Origin: Methanobacterium sp. UBA279
Lineage (GTDB): Archaea > Methanobacteriota > Methanobacteria > Methanobacteriales > Methanobacteriaceae
Direction: 5' to 3'
Length of the DNA: 33,941 nucleotides
Assembly (NCBI GenBank): GCA_002502855.1
Contig: DAQK01000002.1
Span: 1-33,941, forward strand
Shown here: piece after piece, positions 18,424-27,176 of the stretch
How positions within the stretch are numbered: position 1 is the first letter of the stretch
Layout of the letters: every line of letters starts with the position of its first letter
The notes under the pieces: model-generated
Databases searched by the model: none
What the model was told of the DNA's origin: nothing
The model's input: only the letters and a program-made list of their open reading frames with translations
Translations under genes and position numbers: made by a program

Positions 18424-18813
18424 TCACCCAATTCCCAGGGTATGTTTTACAGATTCAACCAGGATGCGGCTGTCGATCTCTCCCTTCACCAAGTATTTGT
18501 CTGCACCTTTTCCCACTGCACTTTCAGCGAATAATTCATCTTCCAAGCCGCTGAGTACGATGATTGGGGTATCCATGGCATTATAATTCATAACATTAAA
18601 TGTTTCGATTCCCTTGCTGTCTGGTAGGCAGAGATCCAGGAATATCACATCAAATTCCTTGGTAACCAGATATTTTAGTCCTTCATCCAATCTAACCACA
18701 TGTGATACGTCGAAATCGAGTTCATCGCTTTCCTTTAACATTTCTATGATCAGACGTGCATCTCCAGGATTGTCTTCTACCATCAGGATTTTAATGGGTT
18801 CCACTTTTCTCAT
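18424..18813 (-). CDS. Single-domain response regulator (CheY-like)
   Basis: 129 residues, receiver domain only. Acidic pocket Glu13-Asp14 (ILMVEDNPGDA), phospho-acceptor Asp60 (VIFLDLCLPDSKG), Ser88 in IIVLSGL and Lys110 in KYLVKGE are all in place, so it should be phosphorylatable. It has no DNA-binding output, as is usual for methanogen regulators that work with PAS histidine kinases. No kinase is adjacent; the only one in the window (3892-6167) is broken. The start has little ribosome-site support. Confidence 0.92.
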   Translation of the reverse strand: MRKVEPIKILMVEDNPGDARLIIEMLKESDELDFDVSHVVRLDEGLKYLVTKEFDVIFLDLCLPDSKGIETFNVMNYNAMDTPIIVLSGLEDELFAESAVGKGADKYLVKGEIDSRILVESVKHTLGIG

Positions 18814-19041
18814 CTACAGAATATTTTTTCTATATTATTAGTAAATGAATTTTTAATTTTTAATATTCTACATGATTAATATATAGTATTTGCCATACTT
18901 TAAATTTTTACGTCAAAAAACCCCGATTCGATTAAAATTTTTTAATAAAACCAGGAAAATCATATCAATTTTTTTATACCAAAAAAATAAATCCATATTA
19001 ATCAAAAAAATTTAACACAGCCTTTTTACAGGAAAAATAGT

Positions 19042-19881
19042 ATGAATCCCTATGTAGAGATAATAAGGCCTGGAAACGCTATTTTAACGGTTATAGCAGT
19101 CTTGCTTGTGGCATTTATAAGCGGAGTCTTTACCATAGATGTTTTAATAGCATGTATCGTGGTTTTTATGGCCACGGGCTTTGGTAACGCGGTGAATGAT
19201 TATTTCGATCATAAGATCGACGCGGTTAATAAACCGGAAAGGCCCATTCCCTCTGGCCGGATGTCCTTGAAGAGGGCTGGATATTATTCACTGGCACTGG
19301 CCTTATTAGCCAATATCCTGGCAATTCTATTCCTTGGTCTGGTACCGGAATTAATTGTACTGGCCAGCACCCTGCTGATGTTTTATTACGCCCACACCCT
19401 TAAAAAGAAACTGTTAATTGGTAATTTTAGTATTTCATTTTTAACTGGGCTTAGTTTTGTATTCGGGGGTGTTGTAGTGGGGGCAACCATTGATTCCATC
19501 TATCTGGGCTTTTTCGCATTCCTATCCACCATGATGCGGGAGATAGTTAAGGATATGGAGGATGTTAAGGGAGATGAGATGGAAGGGGCGGGTACACTGC
19601 CCATAGTTTATGGTATGAAGGCATCGTCTATCCTGGGTGCGTCATTCATGATCTTCGCCAGCCTCACCAGCCCCGTCCTGTACTTCCTGGGAATATTAAC
19701 CATATGGTACCTACCCTTTCTTTTCGTCGCCATTTTGATCTTCTTATCCTCTGCAGTGTCCATATTGAGGGACCGGTCAACTGAAAATGCCCGTAGAATA
19801 TCCGGGAGGGTTAAAATTGGTATGGTGATCACCCTTATTGCCTATGCTGCTGGCTCACCCTTCTTACTTTCCTTGCTTTAA
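19042..19881 (+). CDS. Digeranylgeranylglyceryl phosphate synthase (UbiA family)
   Basis: 279 residues with about eight or nine membrane helices. It adds the second geranylgeranyl chain to geranylgeranylglyceryl phosphate, a committed step in archaeal ether lipid synthesis at the membrane. Both Asp-rich motifs are present: NAVNDYFDHKIDAVNKPERP (about residues 50-69) and REIVKDMEDVKGDE (about 166-179), which bind Mg-diphosphate of the prenyl donor. Length is typical. The 200-base AT-rich spacer before it (18842-19041) holds its promoter and no gene. Convergent with the methyltransferase gene. Confidence 0.92.
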   Translation: MNPYVEIIRPGNAILTVIAVLLVAFISGVFTIDVLIACIVVFMATGFGNAVNDYFDHKIDAVNKPERPIPSGRMSLKRAGYYSLALALLANILAILFLGLVPELIVLASTLLMFYYAHTLKKKLLIGNFSISFLTGLSFVFGGVVVGATIDSIYLGFFAFLSTMMREIVKDMEDVKGDEMEGAGTLPIVYGMKASSILGASFMIFASLTSPVLYFLGILTIWYLPFLFVAILIFLSSAVSILRDRSTENARRISGRVKIGMVITLIAYAAGSPFLLSLL

Positions 19882-19912
19882 ATTCTTAATCATAAATTAA
19901 CGGATTTAAAAA

Positions 19913-20452
19913 TCAATAATCACTCTCCCCAATCACGTACAGGTAAACACGGTCTTCCCGGTCAACTTCAAGGGGTGTCCATCCACCGAATGTCCATATA
20001 TGGGAGACCACCCGGGTGCCGGGTTTAAGCTCCATTTGGAGTTTTTCCTTTAATTTTTCGTTGGTCTTCTGCCAGAGAAAAACAGTTACCACCGTAGCAT
20101 CGTTTATGTCCTGGTTGAAGATATCTCCCCAGATGATCTGAGTCCGTCTGTTAAGGCCCAGTAGTCTGAGTTTCAACCTAGACCAGAGAACCCGGAGTGG
20201 ATCGGCTTCTATACCAATTCCTATGGCACGGTATTTACGGGCTGCCTCCGCAACTATCCTCCCATCTCCTGATCCCAGATCGTAGAGTACATCCAGGGAG
20301 TCCACCTCCGCCATATCCAGCATCTTATCTACCACCCTTTTAGAGGATGGTGACCAGGCAGCACCTATAATAAGGGGCCACATGATTGAAATGGCTATAA
20401 CTATGACTATAACTACTATTAGGGGAAGGATTATACCTATAAGATTAATCAA
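19913..20452 (-). CDS. Membrane-anchored SAM-dependent methyltransferase
   Basis: 179 residues from a TTG with GAGGTT 8 bases upstream. One N-terminal membrane helix (about residues 3-32, LIGIILPLIVVIVIVIAISI) precedes a class I methyltransferase fold. SAM-binding motif I is VLYDLGSGDGRIVAEAA, the acidic loop is IGIGIEADPL, and motif IV region reads IIWGDIF. The layout (short helix, then a small methyltransferase) recalls the FAM173/ATPSCKMT lysine methyltransferases, which modify membrane protein subunits; that assignment is by resemblance only. Confidence 0.8.
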   Translation of the reverse strand: MINLIGIILPLIVVIVIVIAISIMWPLIIGAAWSPSSKRVVDKMLDMAEVDSLDVLYDLGSGDGRIVAEAARKYRAIGIGIEADPLRVLWSRLKLRLLGLNRRTQIIWGDIFNQDINDATVVTVFLWQKTNEKLKEKLQMELKPGTRVVSHIWTFGGWTPLEVDREDRVYLYVIGESDY

Positions 20453-20655
20453 ATTCTGAACCTCTTAGATTTATAGGGATTTATACTATAAGTCTACTAC
20501 TCACATTAAATTAAATCAAAGAATGTACAAATTAATATTAAATTGATGCTGTAATCAAAATGTTCTTAAAATTAGGTGCAATGAAATAGTTAAGGAGATT
20601 AGTGTAATTCAAGGTTAAAAGAGATTTATTCCACCATCTCGAATCAAAAAATTAG
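20453..20655. other. Intergenic stretch before the tRNA gene
   Basis: AT-rich, no open frame of note. Must hold the tRNA promoter; a TTTATT near 20626 is the only A-box-like candidate at suitable distance from 20656. Confidence 0.3.
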
Positions 20656-20728
20656 GGGCTGGTAGCTCAGGTGGTAGAGCGTTGCCTTCGCAAGGCAGAG
20701 GCCGCGGGTTCAAATCCCGCCCAGTCCA
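20656..20728 (+). tRNA. tRNA-Ala (anticodon CGC)
   Basis: Full cloverleaf: acceptor GGGCTGG/CCAGTCC with the G3-U70 pair that marks alanine tRNAs, D arm GCTC/GAGC, anticodon stem TTGCC/GGCAG with loop TTCGCAA (anticodon CGC), and T arm GCGGG-TTCAAAT-CCCGC. The discriminator base is A at 20728. CCA is not encoded and there is no intron. It decodes GCG. It lies 30 bases before the CDGSH gene, possibly on a common transcript. Confidence 0.97.
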
Positions 20729-20758
20729 TTAAGGCCCGATAATAGGGAGGGTAATAAG

Positions 20759-21478
20759 ATGTCTGAAAAACGAATAAAAGTAGTGGAAAACGGACCATAT
20801 CTTGTTAAAGGCAATGTCTCACTTTATAAGCAGATAATAGTAACTGATGAGGCAGGTCATACCAAGGAATTTAAGGATGAAAAGCAATATCCAGAAAAAG
20901 AAACTTATATCCTCTGTCGCTGTGGTGAATCAAAGAACAAACCCTACTGTGATGGTACACATAACCATATTGATTTTGACGGTACTGAAGTAGCAAGCAG
21001 GAAACCGTACGTGGAGAAAGCAGATATTTTTGAAGGGCCTGAGTTAAGATTAACCGATGTATATGAATTCTGTGACCATTCAAGATTCTGCATGCGGGCT
21101 GGGGGAATCAGGAAACTCATAGAAAATTCAAATGACCCCGAGGCCAGGCAAACCGCCATAGAGGAAGCCATGATATGTCCCTCTGGAAGACTGGTTCTAT
21201 GGGATAAAAAAACGGGTGAACCCTTTGAAAAGGAATATGAACAGTCCATAGTCCTGGTTCACGATGAACAGAAGAAGTGTGAGGGGCCATTATGGGTAAG
21301 GGGGAAGATACCCATTGAATCCGCTGATGGCAGCGAATATGAAAAACGTAACAGGATAACCCTGTGCCGCTGTGGTAAATCAGAAAACAAGCCATACTGT
21401 GATGGTAGCCACTGGATGAACGCCGAAGAGAAGCTTAAGTTCCAGAAGAAGTGGGGACTCGACAGAAAGACCGAGTGA
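20759..21478 (+). CDS. Double CDGSH iron-sulfur protein with Fer4-like centre
   Basis: 239 residues, cytoplasmic. Two CDGSH modules: CRCGESKNKPYCDGTH (Cys53, Cys55, Cys64, His68) and CRCGKSENKPYCDGSH (Cys203, Cys205, Cys214, His218), each a 3Cys-1His ligand set for a [2Fe-2S] cluster. Between them Cys105, Cys111, Cys140 (CPSG) and Cys174 fit a divergent mono-cluster ferredoxin segment (Fer4_19-like), and GPLWVRGKIPI precedes the second module. Such proteins transfer electrons or clusters and respond to redox state; partners are unknown. GGGAGGG precedes the ATG. The gene follows tRNA-Ala directly. Confidence 0.92.
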   Translation: MSEKRIKVVENGPYLVKGNVSLYKQIIVTDEAGHTKEFKDEKQYPEKETYILCRCGESKNKPYCDGTHNHIDFDGTEVASRKPYVEKADIFEGPELRLTDVYEFCDHSRFCMRAGGIRKLIENSNDPEARQTAIEEAMICPSGRLVLWDKKTGEPFEKEYEQSIVLVHDEQKKCEGPLWVRGKIPIESADGSEYEKRNRITLCRCGKSENKPYCDGSHWMNAEEKLKFQKKWGLDRKTE

Positions 21479-21515
21479 ATTACATCTATAAATATTATAA
21501 AAAATTAGAGAAAAT

Positions 21516-22196
21516 ATGGACCTATCTTCTATACTCGGTTACTTCGAGTCTTTAATTGAGGCTAATACGCCCTTTATTGTAAACAATGCGCCATGGGCAG
21601 TATTTTTAGGATGCATAGTAGAACAGGTGATTGCTCCTATACCGGCCAGTCTCATAGTTTTAACTGCCACTTTCCTGGTAATGCAGGGTGCTGCCTTTTC
21701 TTTAGCATCTCCGGCGACTTTAATAGTTAAAATTGTAATCCCTGCATCGCTGGGTATGACTTTAGGGTCATTTTTCTACTACCTATTAGCTTACAGGTTT
21801 GGTAAACCTTTCATTGGAAAAACCAGCCGCTTTTTAGGAGTCACTGTAGAAGATGTGGAGAACGTTGAAAGGCAGTTTAAGGAAAGCAGATACGAAGATA
21901 TCTTTATGTTTTTAGCCCGGTGTTTTCCAGTGATACCCAGTATAGCTTTAAACCTTTTCTGTGGCCTGGTAAGATACGATCTAAAGAAATATGTTATAAC
22001 CATCTTTTTTGGGTCAGTAGTGCAGATGTTAGGTTGGGGGATCGTGGCATGGTTGTTCGGAAGCGTCTACGAAACACTAGAGGATACCGTATACTTATTG
22101 GGTAATGTTTCAGTACTTTGTATAGTCTTTCTCCTTATTTGGTTTGTAGTTATGAAAAAAAGAGGCAATGGTAAAGATAATAGAGATAAAGAGTAA
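21516..22196 (+). CDS. DedA/VTT family membrane protein
   Basis: 226 residues with about five hydrophobic segments. The family motif region is seen in FLGCIVEQVIAPIPASLIV (acidic residue in the first reentrant loop), G-M-TLGSFFYYLLAYRFGKPF, and the later FLARCFPVIPSIALNLFCGL with its Arg-x-x-P. DedA proteins include lipid scramblases and transporters involved in envelope maintenance. The C-terminal tail is short and charged (KKRGNGKDNRDKE). It lies 37 bases after the CDGSH gene on the same strand, possibly in one unit. The substrate is not predictable. Confidence 0.85.
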   Translation: MDLSSILGYFESLIEANTPFIVNNAPWAVFLGCIVEQVIAPIPASLIVLTATFLVMQGAAFSLASPATLIVKIVIPASLGMTLGSFFYYLLAYRFGKPFIGKTSRFLGVTVEDVENVERQFKESRYEDIFMFLARCFPVIPSIALNLFCGLVRYDLKKYVITIFFGSVVQMLGWGIVAWLFGSVYETLEDTVYLLGNVSVLCIVFLLIWFVVMKKRGNGKDNRDKE

Positions 22197-22213
22197 TAAA
22201 GATAGGTATAAGC

Positions 22214-23082
22214 ATGAACCACTAGTTTTGCTATGCCAGTGTTAAAAGAATCCTAATCATAGTACTCGTCCTTAACATCGGAGTTGCCCTGGCCAAGATA
22301 ATCTACGGATAGTGGACCAATTCCTTAAGCACAATCTCAGACGGATTCCATTCCCTGTTTGATGGCACATCGAATGTCATCGGAATTATAGGTATCACCA
22401 TAGCTTCCCGTCCCCTGGATAAGATCCACACTTATGGCCATGCGAAACCTTCGCCTCCCTGGGAATTGCATTTTTATTATTTATAACCTGTTTTGAGATT
22501 CTACAGTCTGCCGTTGGCCGGTTTTACCACCCGGAAATCCCTGAGATCACCATATTGAGCTTCCTCATCATGGGAATAACCCTCATCATAAACCTGGTTG
22601 TATCTTGGTATGAAAATAGAGAGGGGGAGAAATTAAAAAGCACCATACTGGTGGCTGATGCCAGACACACCAGGAGCGACGTATATGTGTCGATAGCTGT
22701 TATTTTAGGATTTATTGCCATTCAAATGGGTTTCAGCATAGTTGATCCCATCATCGCAGTTATAATAGCAGTACTAATTGCTAAGATGGGAATCCAGATA
22801 ATCAAAAGCAGTTCCAGTATCCTCCTAGACACTGCACCCCTGGATGAGGAGACAATTAGGAGCATAGTCAGTAAAGTTCCGGAGGTTAAAGAATGCCACC
22901 GGATACGCTCCCGGGGTCCGCCTTCCCACATATTTGTAGACCTCCATGTGACTCTGGAATCCTCATCATCCCTTTCAAAGGCCTATGAAGTAGCGCATAT
23001 AGTGGAGGATAAATTGAAAAGTTCCATCCCTGAAATTGAGGATGTGGTGGTTCACGTGGAAGGTGAGTCAGATAACTTTTAA
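22214..23082 (+). pseudogene. Cation diffusion facilitator (CDF) efflux transporter, inactivated
   Basis: From ATG 22214 the frame carries TAG at codon 4, then VKRILIIVLVLNIGVALAKI, a second TAG (22312-22314), then SLSTISDGFHSLFDGTSNVI with the first metal-site His/Asp set, and HTYGHAK. There a small deletion near 22445 changes frame; the rest, FASLGIAFLLFITCFEI, ADARHTRSDVYVSIAVILG (second His/Asp set) and the cytoplasmic ferredoxin-like domain ending HVEGESDNF, is open to TAA 23082. Intact members export Zn2+, Fe2+, Mn2+ or similar by proton exchange. The open 3' half (from about 22450) might be misread as a short gene. Confidence 0.85.
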
Positions 23083-23110
23083 GTAACCCTTCGAGATATA
23101 GATTAAAAAC

Positions 23111-23686
23111 ATGTACATCTGTTTAGAAGGTATCGATGGTTCTGGTAAATCCACCCAGATCACGTTGCTTGAGAAATGGCTTAACGATATTGGCCAGGAG
23201 GTCCTGCGAGTCCGGGAACCTACACAATCTGATGTGGGGGTTTTGCTCCGAAAGATGTTGGCCAGTTCCCTGGCGACAGAGGAAAATGTCCAGAGAACCC
23301 TGGCCCTGCTTTTTGCAGCGGATCGAACCGTTTTAATGAAGGAAATAGAGGAAGCAAAATCTGCAGGCAAAGTGGTGATAAGTGATCGATGCTTCTATTC
23401 CAGTATGGTGTATCAAAACGATGTAGAATGGATATCCCAGATAAACAAATATGCAAAAAGGCCGGATATAACCATACTACTTGATCTGGAGACTGAAACT
23501 GCACTTAAAAGATGTGAGGGCAATGATCACTTCGAAAATATCGATTTTCTAAAGAATGTGAGAGATAAATACCTGGAACTGGCAGAAAAAGAAGATTTCT
23601 ACGTTATAAATGCGGGTAATGGTGTAAACAAGGTACATGATGATATAAAGAGGGTTCTCTCACCTAAATTTGGAGTCTGTATCTAA
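23111..23686 (+). CDS. tmk: Thymidylate kinase
   Basis: 191 residues. Phosphorylates dTMP to dTDP for DNA synthesis. P-loop EGIDGSGKSTQ (residues 6-16), the dTMP-binding REPTQS (about 36-41) in the DR-E/P position, the R-x5-A-DR stretch LLFAADRTVL, and VVISDRCFYSSMVYQ with the DRY/F-like motif are all present. The lid region near LKRCEGNDHFE has Arg residues as usual. Length is close to the norm of 190-210. The ATG follows AAAAAC with little ribosome-site support. Confidence 0.93.
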   Translation: MYICLEGIDGSGKSTQITLLEKWLNDIGQEVLRVREPTQSDVGVLLRKMLASSLATEENVQRTLALLFAADRTVLMKEIEEAKSAGKVVISDRCFYSSMVYQNDVEWISQINKYAKRPDITILLDLETETALKRCEGNDHFENIDFLKNVRDKYLELAEKEDFYVINAGNGVNKVHDDIKRVLSPKFGVCI

Positions 23687-23844
23687 ATTACCTTCGTTTT
23701 AAAAATAGTATCAAAAAAAATTTAAGTACTATTTTCACCATAATAATCTTTAATTAGGCTTAAATAGGAAAAAATTGGTATATCAAGAGATATGGAATAT
23801 TTAAAGGTAATACACATGATCAAGAAAGGGGAGTGTTCTTTTAG

Positions 23845-24261
23845 ATGATGGACAAGGATGAACTCATAGATATGATAGTAACCACGCCTATAGAGAAGAT
23901 TGAAGGTCCTGAGGATGTCTGGGAAGCACATATAGACCTTGAAGATGATAAAACACTGGTGGTTGGTTATAAGGGAGAGGAAAATTTCTGTGATGAATCT
24001 GATGAGGAATGTGTGGTGACCTATTCCTGGTACTGGGAACTTCGTAACTCAGACAGCTGGGATCTTATACAGGAAAACCGCGATGGCGACCTAACTTTCT
24101 GTACGCCTTCACAGAAGGAGCCCTGGAGTGGTGAAAGCACCTTTGAGGAGATAGGTGATCTATCCAGCTCAAAGATATGTACCTTCAGTGACCAAAACCA
24201 TATAGAGGATATAGCTCCAGATATAGCCGATGAAGTCACCGACTGGCTGGAGAAGGATTGA
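23845..24261 (+). CDS. Acidic protein of unknown function, copy B of a two-member family
   Basis: 138 residues from ATG 23845 (a second ATG follows at once), with GGGGAGTG about 10 bases upstream. Paralogue of the protein at 627-1055: DVWE, DDKTLVVGY, the SWYWELRNSDSWD core and the ending IEDIAPDIADEVTDWL align without large gaps, while the acidic linker and the 90-110 region differ. The first Cys after the WYWELR core and the one in KICTFSDQ are shared. No known domain. Its codon use is GC-richer than copy A, so the two have evolved separately for some time. Confidence 0.85.
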   Translation: MMDKDELIDMIVTTPIEKIEGPEDVWEAHIDLEDDKTLVVGYKGEENFCDESDEECVVTYSWYWELRNSDSWDLIQENRDGDLTFCTPSQKEPWSGESTFEEIGDLSSSKICTFSDQNHIEDIAPDIADEVTDWLEKD

Positions 24262-24340
24262 AAAAAATCTAATACTTCTATGATAAACGGATCCTTTAAT
24301 GATATACGAATAATCCTTATTTTTATTTTCAAAAAAAGAG

Positions 24341-24553
24341 TTAAGGACCACCACTTAATTCCTTAATCCTTTCATTTAATGCCTTGACGATATAGTCCCT
24401 GGCTTCTTCCAGCTTTTCTTTTTCCCCCAGTAGAAGGGGGCCATTATCACTTTGTTCAATGCTGATGTCTGGATATTCCTTCTGTAACTTGGCCAGCATC
24501 TGCACTGTTACTCCTGGTGGAATCATCATTTCATACTTCATATCTTCATCCAT
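24341..24553 (-). CDS. Conserved-looking 70-aa protein of unknown function
   Basis: 70 residues, charged, with no membrane segment: MDEDMKYEMMIPPGVTVQML, then LQKEYPDISIE, a GPLLLGEKEKLEEARDYIVK stretch and a terminal helix. The alternation of helix-strand-helix suggests a small alpha/beta fold similar to KH- or ACT-like half domains, but I cannot assign it. GAGTG precedes the ATG at 24553; an upstream GTG at 24562 lacks a better site. It follows tyrS by 57 bases and has a TATA-like sequence in between. Confidence 0.7.
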   Translation of the reverse strand: MDEDMKYEMMIPPGVTVQMLAKLQKEYPDISIEQSDNGPLLLGEKEKLEEARDYIVKALNERIKELSGGP

Positions 24554-24596
24554 GGGAATCACTCTTCTTTTAACATAATTACAGATTGATTGTCTA

Positions 24597-24604
24597 TTTA
24601 TATA
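24597..24604 (-). promoter_or_regulatory. TATA box for the 70-aa gene
   Basis: Minus strand reads TATATAAA, just upstream (in + coordinates, inside the gap) of the tyrS stop. A start near 24572 would leave a leader of about 20 bases, so the small gene is probably transcribed separately from tyrS as well as by readthrough. Confidence 0.45.
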
Positions 24605-24610
24605 CGCTCA

Positions 24611-25573
24611 TTAATTATCCTTTAAATATTCCCGTACAGGTTCAAATATTTGGGTAAGCTTACCGGCCACCGCATTTTTAAGGTCCAGAGGATGTAATTC
24701 CTCCTTCTGGTAGGTGTCCTTCAACTGTTCCTGAGTTAATTCCAGGTTTCCCCCGAATTTGGGTGGTCTTTCTATGAGCATGGTGTGAGTTTCAGTAAAA
24801 ATAAAGTGTTCAGCTATCTCTATGATGGGATTACCTTCTATCTGGCCCTGTGGGCAGTAGCTTTTCTTAATTTTTGCTTTTATTTCATCAGGTGTATCAT
24901 CGATGGCTATGAAATTTTCTTTAGAGGAAGACATCTTATTTGATCCATCGGTGCCATGTAACAGGGGCGTATGTATGCAGACGGGGGGTTCATACCCCAT
25001 TTTGGGCAGGTTCTCCCGGGCGAGCATGTGTATCTTACGCTGCTCCATTCCCCCCAGCGCCAGGTCTGTTTCTAGAAACATCATGTCTATAACCTGCATG
25101 AGGGGGTAGATGACCTCGGCCACCTTATGGTCCTTGCTTTCCCTGGTTATTTGGGCCATGCTCCTTTTAGCCCTGGCCAGGGTGGTTGAGAGGGCTAATT
25201 CATATACCTTGTAGGTGTAATCCTCCCGTGTCTGGAAGGTGGAGCCTAAAATGAACTCGGTATCCTCACCTAAACCCAGGGCACGGAAACACCTTATGTT
25301 ATAGTCTGAGATTTCTTTGATCTCCTCCAGACTTCCCTTACCATTTAAGTAGGCATGGAGGTCGGCCAGGAGGATTTTGATTTTAAAGCCAGCTTCCTGG
25401 AGGTCTATCATCTTTCGGATGGTGATGGCATGTCCTAAATGGATTTTACCAGAGGGTTCAAAGCCGATGTAGGCCGTCTTTGTTTCCTTTTTGATCTTCT
25501 CCTCCAGTTCCTCCCGGGTTACTATTTCCAGAGTGCCTCTACTTATCAGTTCTATTTTAGATTCTAATTCCAT
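24611..25573 (-). CDS. tyrS: Tyrosyl-tRNA synthetase
   Basis: 320 residues, the compact archaeal/eukaryotic form without a C-terminal S4 domain. Charges tRNA-Tyr. The HIGH signature is HLGH (residues 45-48) in PSGKIHLGHAITIRKM, and the KMSKS loop is NKMSSSKENFIAIDD. Tyrosine-pocket residues are seen in YIGFEPSG (Tyr35) and QVIDMMFLETDLALGG. The start ATG has only a GTGAT-like site upstream. It is 53 bases downstream of nmd3 on the same strand, as part of the information-processing block. Confidence 0.96.
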   Translation of the reverse strand: MELESKIELISRGTLEIVTREELEEKIKKETKTAYIGFEPSGKIHLGHAITIRKMIDLQEAGFKIKILLADLHAYLNGKGSLEEIKEISDYNIRCFRALGLGEDTEFILGSTFQTREDYTYKVYELALSTTLARAKRSMAQITRESKDHKVAEVIYPLMQVIDMMFLETDLALGGMEQRKIHMLARENLPKMGYEPPVCIHTPLLHGTDGSNKMSSSKENFIAIDDTPDEIKAKIKKSYCPQGQIEGNPIIEIAEHFIFTETHTMLIERPPKFGGNLELTQEQLKDTYQKEELHPLDLKNAVAGKLTQIFEPVREYLKDN

Positions 25574-25626
25574 TATATCACTATTAGTTTGAATATGAAA
25601 TATTTACCTTATTTGCATCTATTACT

Positions 25627-26682
25627 TTAATCTAATAAATAAAAAACGTTACCTATCTCCACCACTTTTACCTCTTCTCCAATGGTGATGGGGGGAGAGT
25701 CCTGGTGGAGGGCGATATCCACCGGTTGGTAAGTTTCGGGGTGTAGAATCTGGACGGATTCTGGTGTTTTAGATGAGACCAGGACTGATTTGACTTCGTC
25801 TTTCCTGGCCACCACTTCCAGTTTCCCAGCGGACTTCCAGGGTATCGATATCCTCTCTGAGGATTCTAAATCCTTTAAGTAAATTTTACTCCCATCGTAA
25901 CCAGTTACCTGATTCGGTAAATCATTGTATTTAACGAAATCACCCTTCAGAAAGTGGGGGAGTCTTAACAGTATCCAGACCCTGTAAAGATCCTTTCCCG
26001 CGCTTTTATCACGGCCCATTAATCGGGGCGATTCGTTGATCATCCCTCCCAACTTGTTTTTAAGTGATTCGGTGAGTTTCCGGGCGGCCTTGTAAGAGCC
26101 GATGTAGTAGTCTATTCCCTCTTTTATCTGGGCCCTCTGGGAGATGTAGGCCATCCTGTTTTCCTGGGAAAGCTTTCCCAGTCGTGTCCTTAAATCTTCA
26201 TCGGCAGCTTCAATTTCCTCTGCAGAAAGGCTCCTGTCATCTGCCCTTAACTGTATAACCGCCTCGTAGTATCCGGATGCATACTTGCTGCACTCGCTGC
26301 ACACGGTCTTATCTACTTTAACTTTCACCAGGAATTCCTGGGAAACTTCTCCACCTAAAACATGTCCAGTTACTTTAATTAGAAATTCAAGGATTGATCC
26401 ATGGATACTTTCAAGTTCAGGCACTATATTGACGTCTGATGCTAATTCAGAAACTTTGATATGTTCCAGGATGGTTTCTACTGCCTGGTCTTCAAGGAAC
26501 AGGTTCGAATCGTACCATCTGCCTTTTTTCTGGACTGATCCGCACTGGGTGCAGGTGTTTAAATTTATTTCATCCGGAACAGTAATTAGATTGAAATCTT
26601 CAACAAAACAAGAGCGGCAGAGACCATTGAAAAGTTCTTCATCAGTCTTTCCACACCGGGGGCAGAATGTTTTACCTTTCAA
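25627..26682 (-). CDS. Archaeal NMD3-like ribosome biogenesis protein
   Basis: 351 residues from a TTG start. The N-terminal zinc-binding part has four Cys pairs: CPRC, CRSC, CTQC and (about residue 132) CSEC, as in eukaryotic Nmd3, the 60S export adaptor; the archaeal protein is thought to act in late 50S maturation. A helical middle (RLGKLSQENRMAYISQRAQI) and an SH3-like C-terminal part (about 265-351, including LKGDFVKYNDLPNQVTGYDG) follow. It sits between aIF2-beta and TyrS genes, an arrangement common to many archaea. Confidence 0.9.
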   Translation of the reverse strand: MKGKTFCPRCGKTDEELFNGLCRSCFVEDFNLITVPDEINLNTCTQCGSVQKKGRWYDSNLFLEDQAVETILEHIKVSELASDVNIVPELESIHGSILEFLIKVTGHVLGGEVSQEFLVKVKVDKTVCSECSKYASGYYEAVIQLRADDRSLSAEEIEAADEDLRTRLGKLSQENRMAYISQRAQIKEGIDYYIGSYKAARKLTESLKNKLGGMINESPRLMGRDKSAGKDLYRVWILLRLPHFLKGDFVKYNDLPNQVTGYDGSKIYLKDLESSERISIPWKSAGKLEVVARKDEVKSVLVSSKTPESVQILHPETYQPVDIALHQDSPPITIGEEVKVVEIGNVFYLLD

Positions 26683-26768
26683 TCTTATCTCTACTCAAAA
26701 AAATTTTGTAATAAAAAAAATTCTATTATTTAACCCGTAAGTAATATCATTGGGGGCAAATCCCAAAT

Positions 26769-27176
26769 TCAAAGGGTTTTAAGGGGGGCTTTAGCACCGC
26801 AGGCTTCACATTTAAGAAGGAATATGCGGTCTTCCCTTATTATACGGGTGTCCGGCCTGTTGCATTCATGACACATGATGAATCTTTGCACATAGTCATT
26901 TATCCTGTCGTTTATGAGATAGTGTGTGAATTTTCCCTGCATTATGGCCCGGCTGCCCTCCAGGTTTCCTGCTGTACCCAGCTCCCTTAGAAGGAACTTC
27001 AGAATATGCTGGGGGTCCCGGTTAAGGGCATCTGCGATCTCTGAAAAATTCTGGATAATGGTCCGATTACCCTGTATCATGGAGTATGCTTTAGGAACCT
27101 GGAATCTCTTGGTTTCCAGTACTTTCTGGGGCAGTTGATCTACGGCCCGGTCTAATAATTCGTTATAATCGCTCAT
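26769..27176 (-). CDS. Translation initiation factor aIF2, beta subunit
   Basis: 135 residues, normal length. Part of the heterotrimeric factor that brings initiator tRNA to the small subunit. N-terminal helix (ELLDRAVDQL), the core alpha/beta domain with TIIQNFSEIADALNRDP and LLRELGTAGNLEGSRAIMQG, and a C-terminal zinc ribbon with CHECNRPDTRI and LKCEACGA. AGGAGGT lies 7 bases before the ATG. Its own promoter is probably in the AT-rich 197-base gap after mcm. Confidence 0.95.
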   Translation of the reverse strand: MSDYNELLDRAVDQLPQKVLETKRFQVPKAYSMIQGNRTIIQNFSEIADALNRDPQHILKFLLRELGTAGNLEGSRAIMQGKFTHYLINDRINDYVQRFIMCHECNRPDTRIIREDRIFLLKCEACGAKAPLKTL

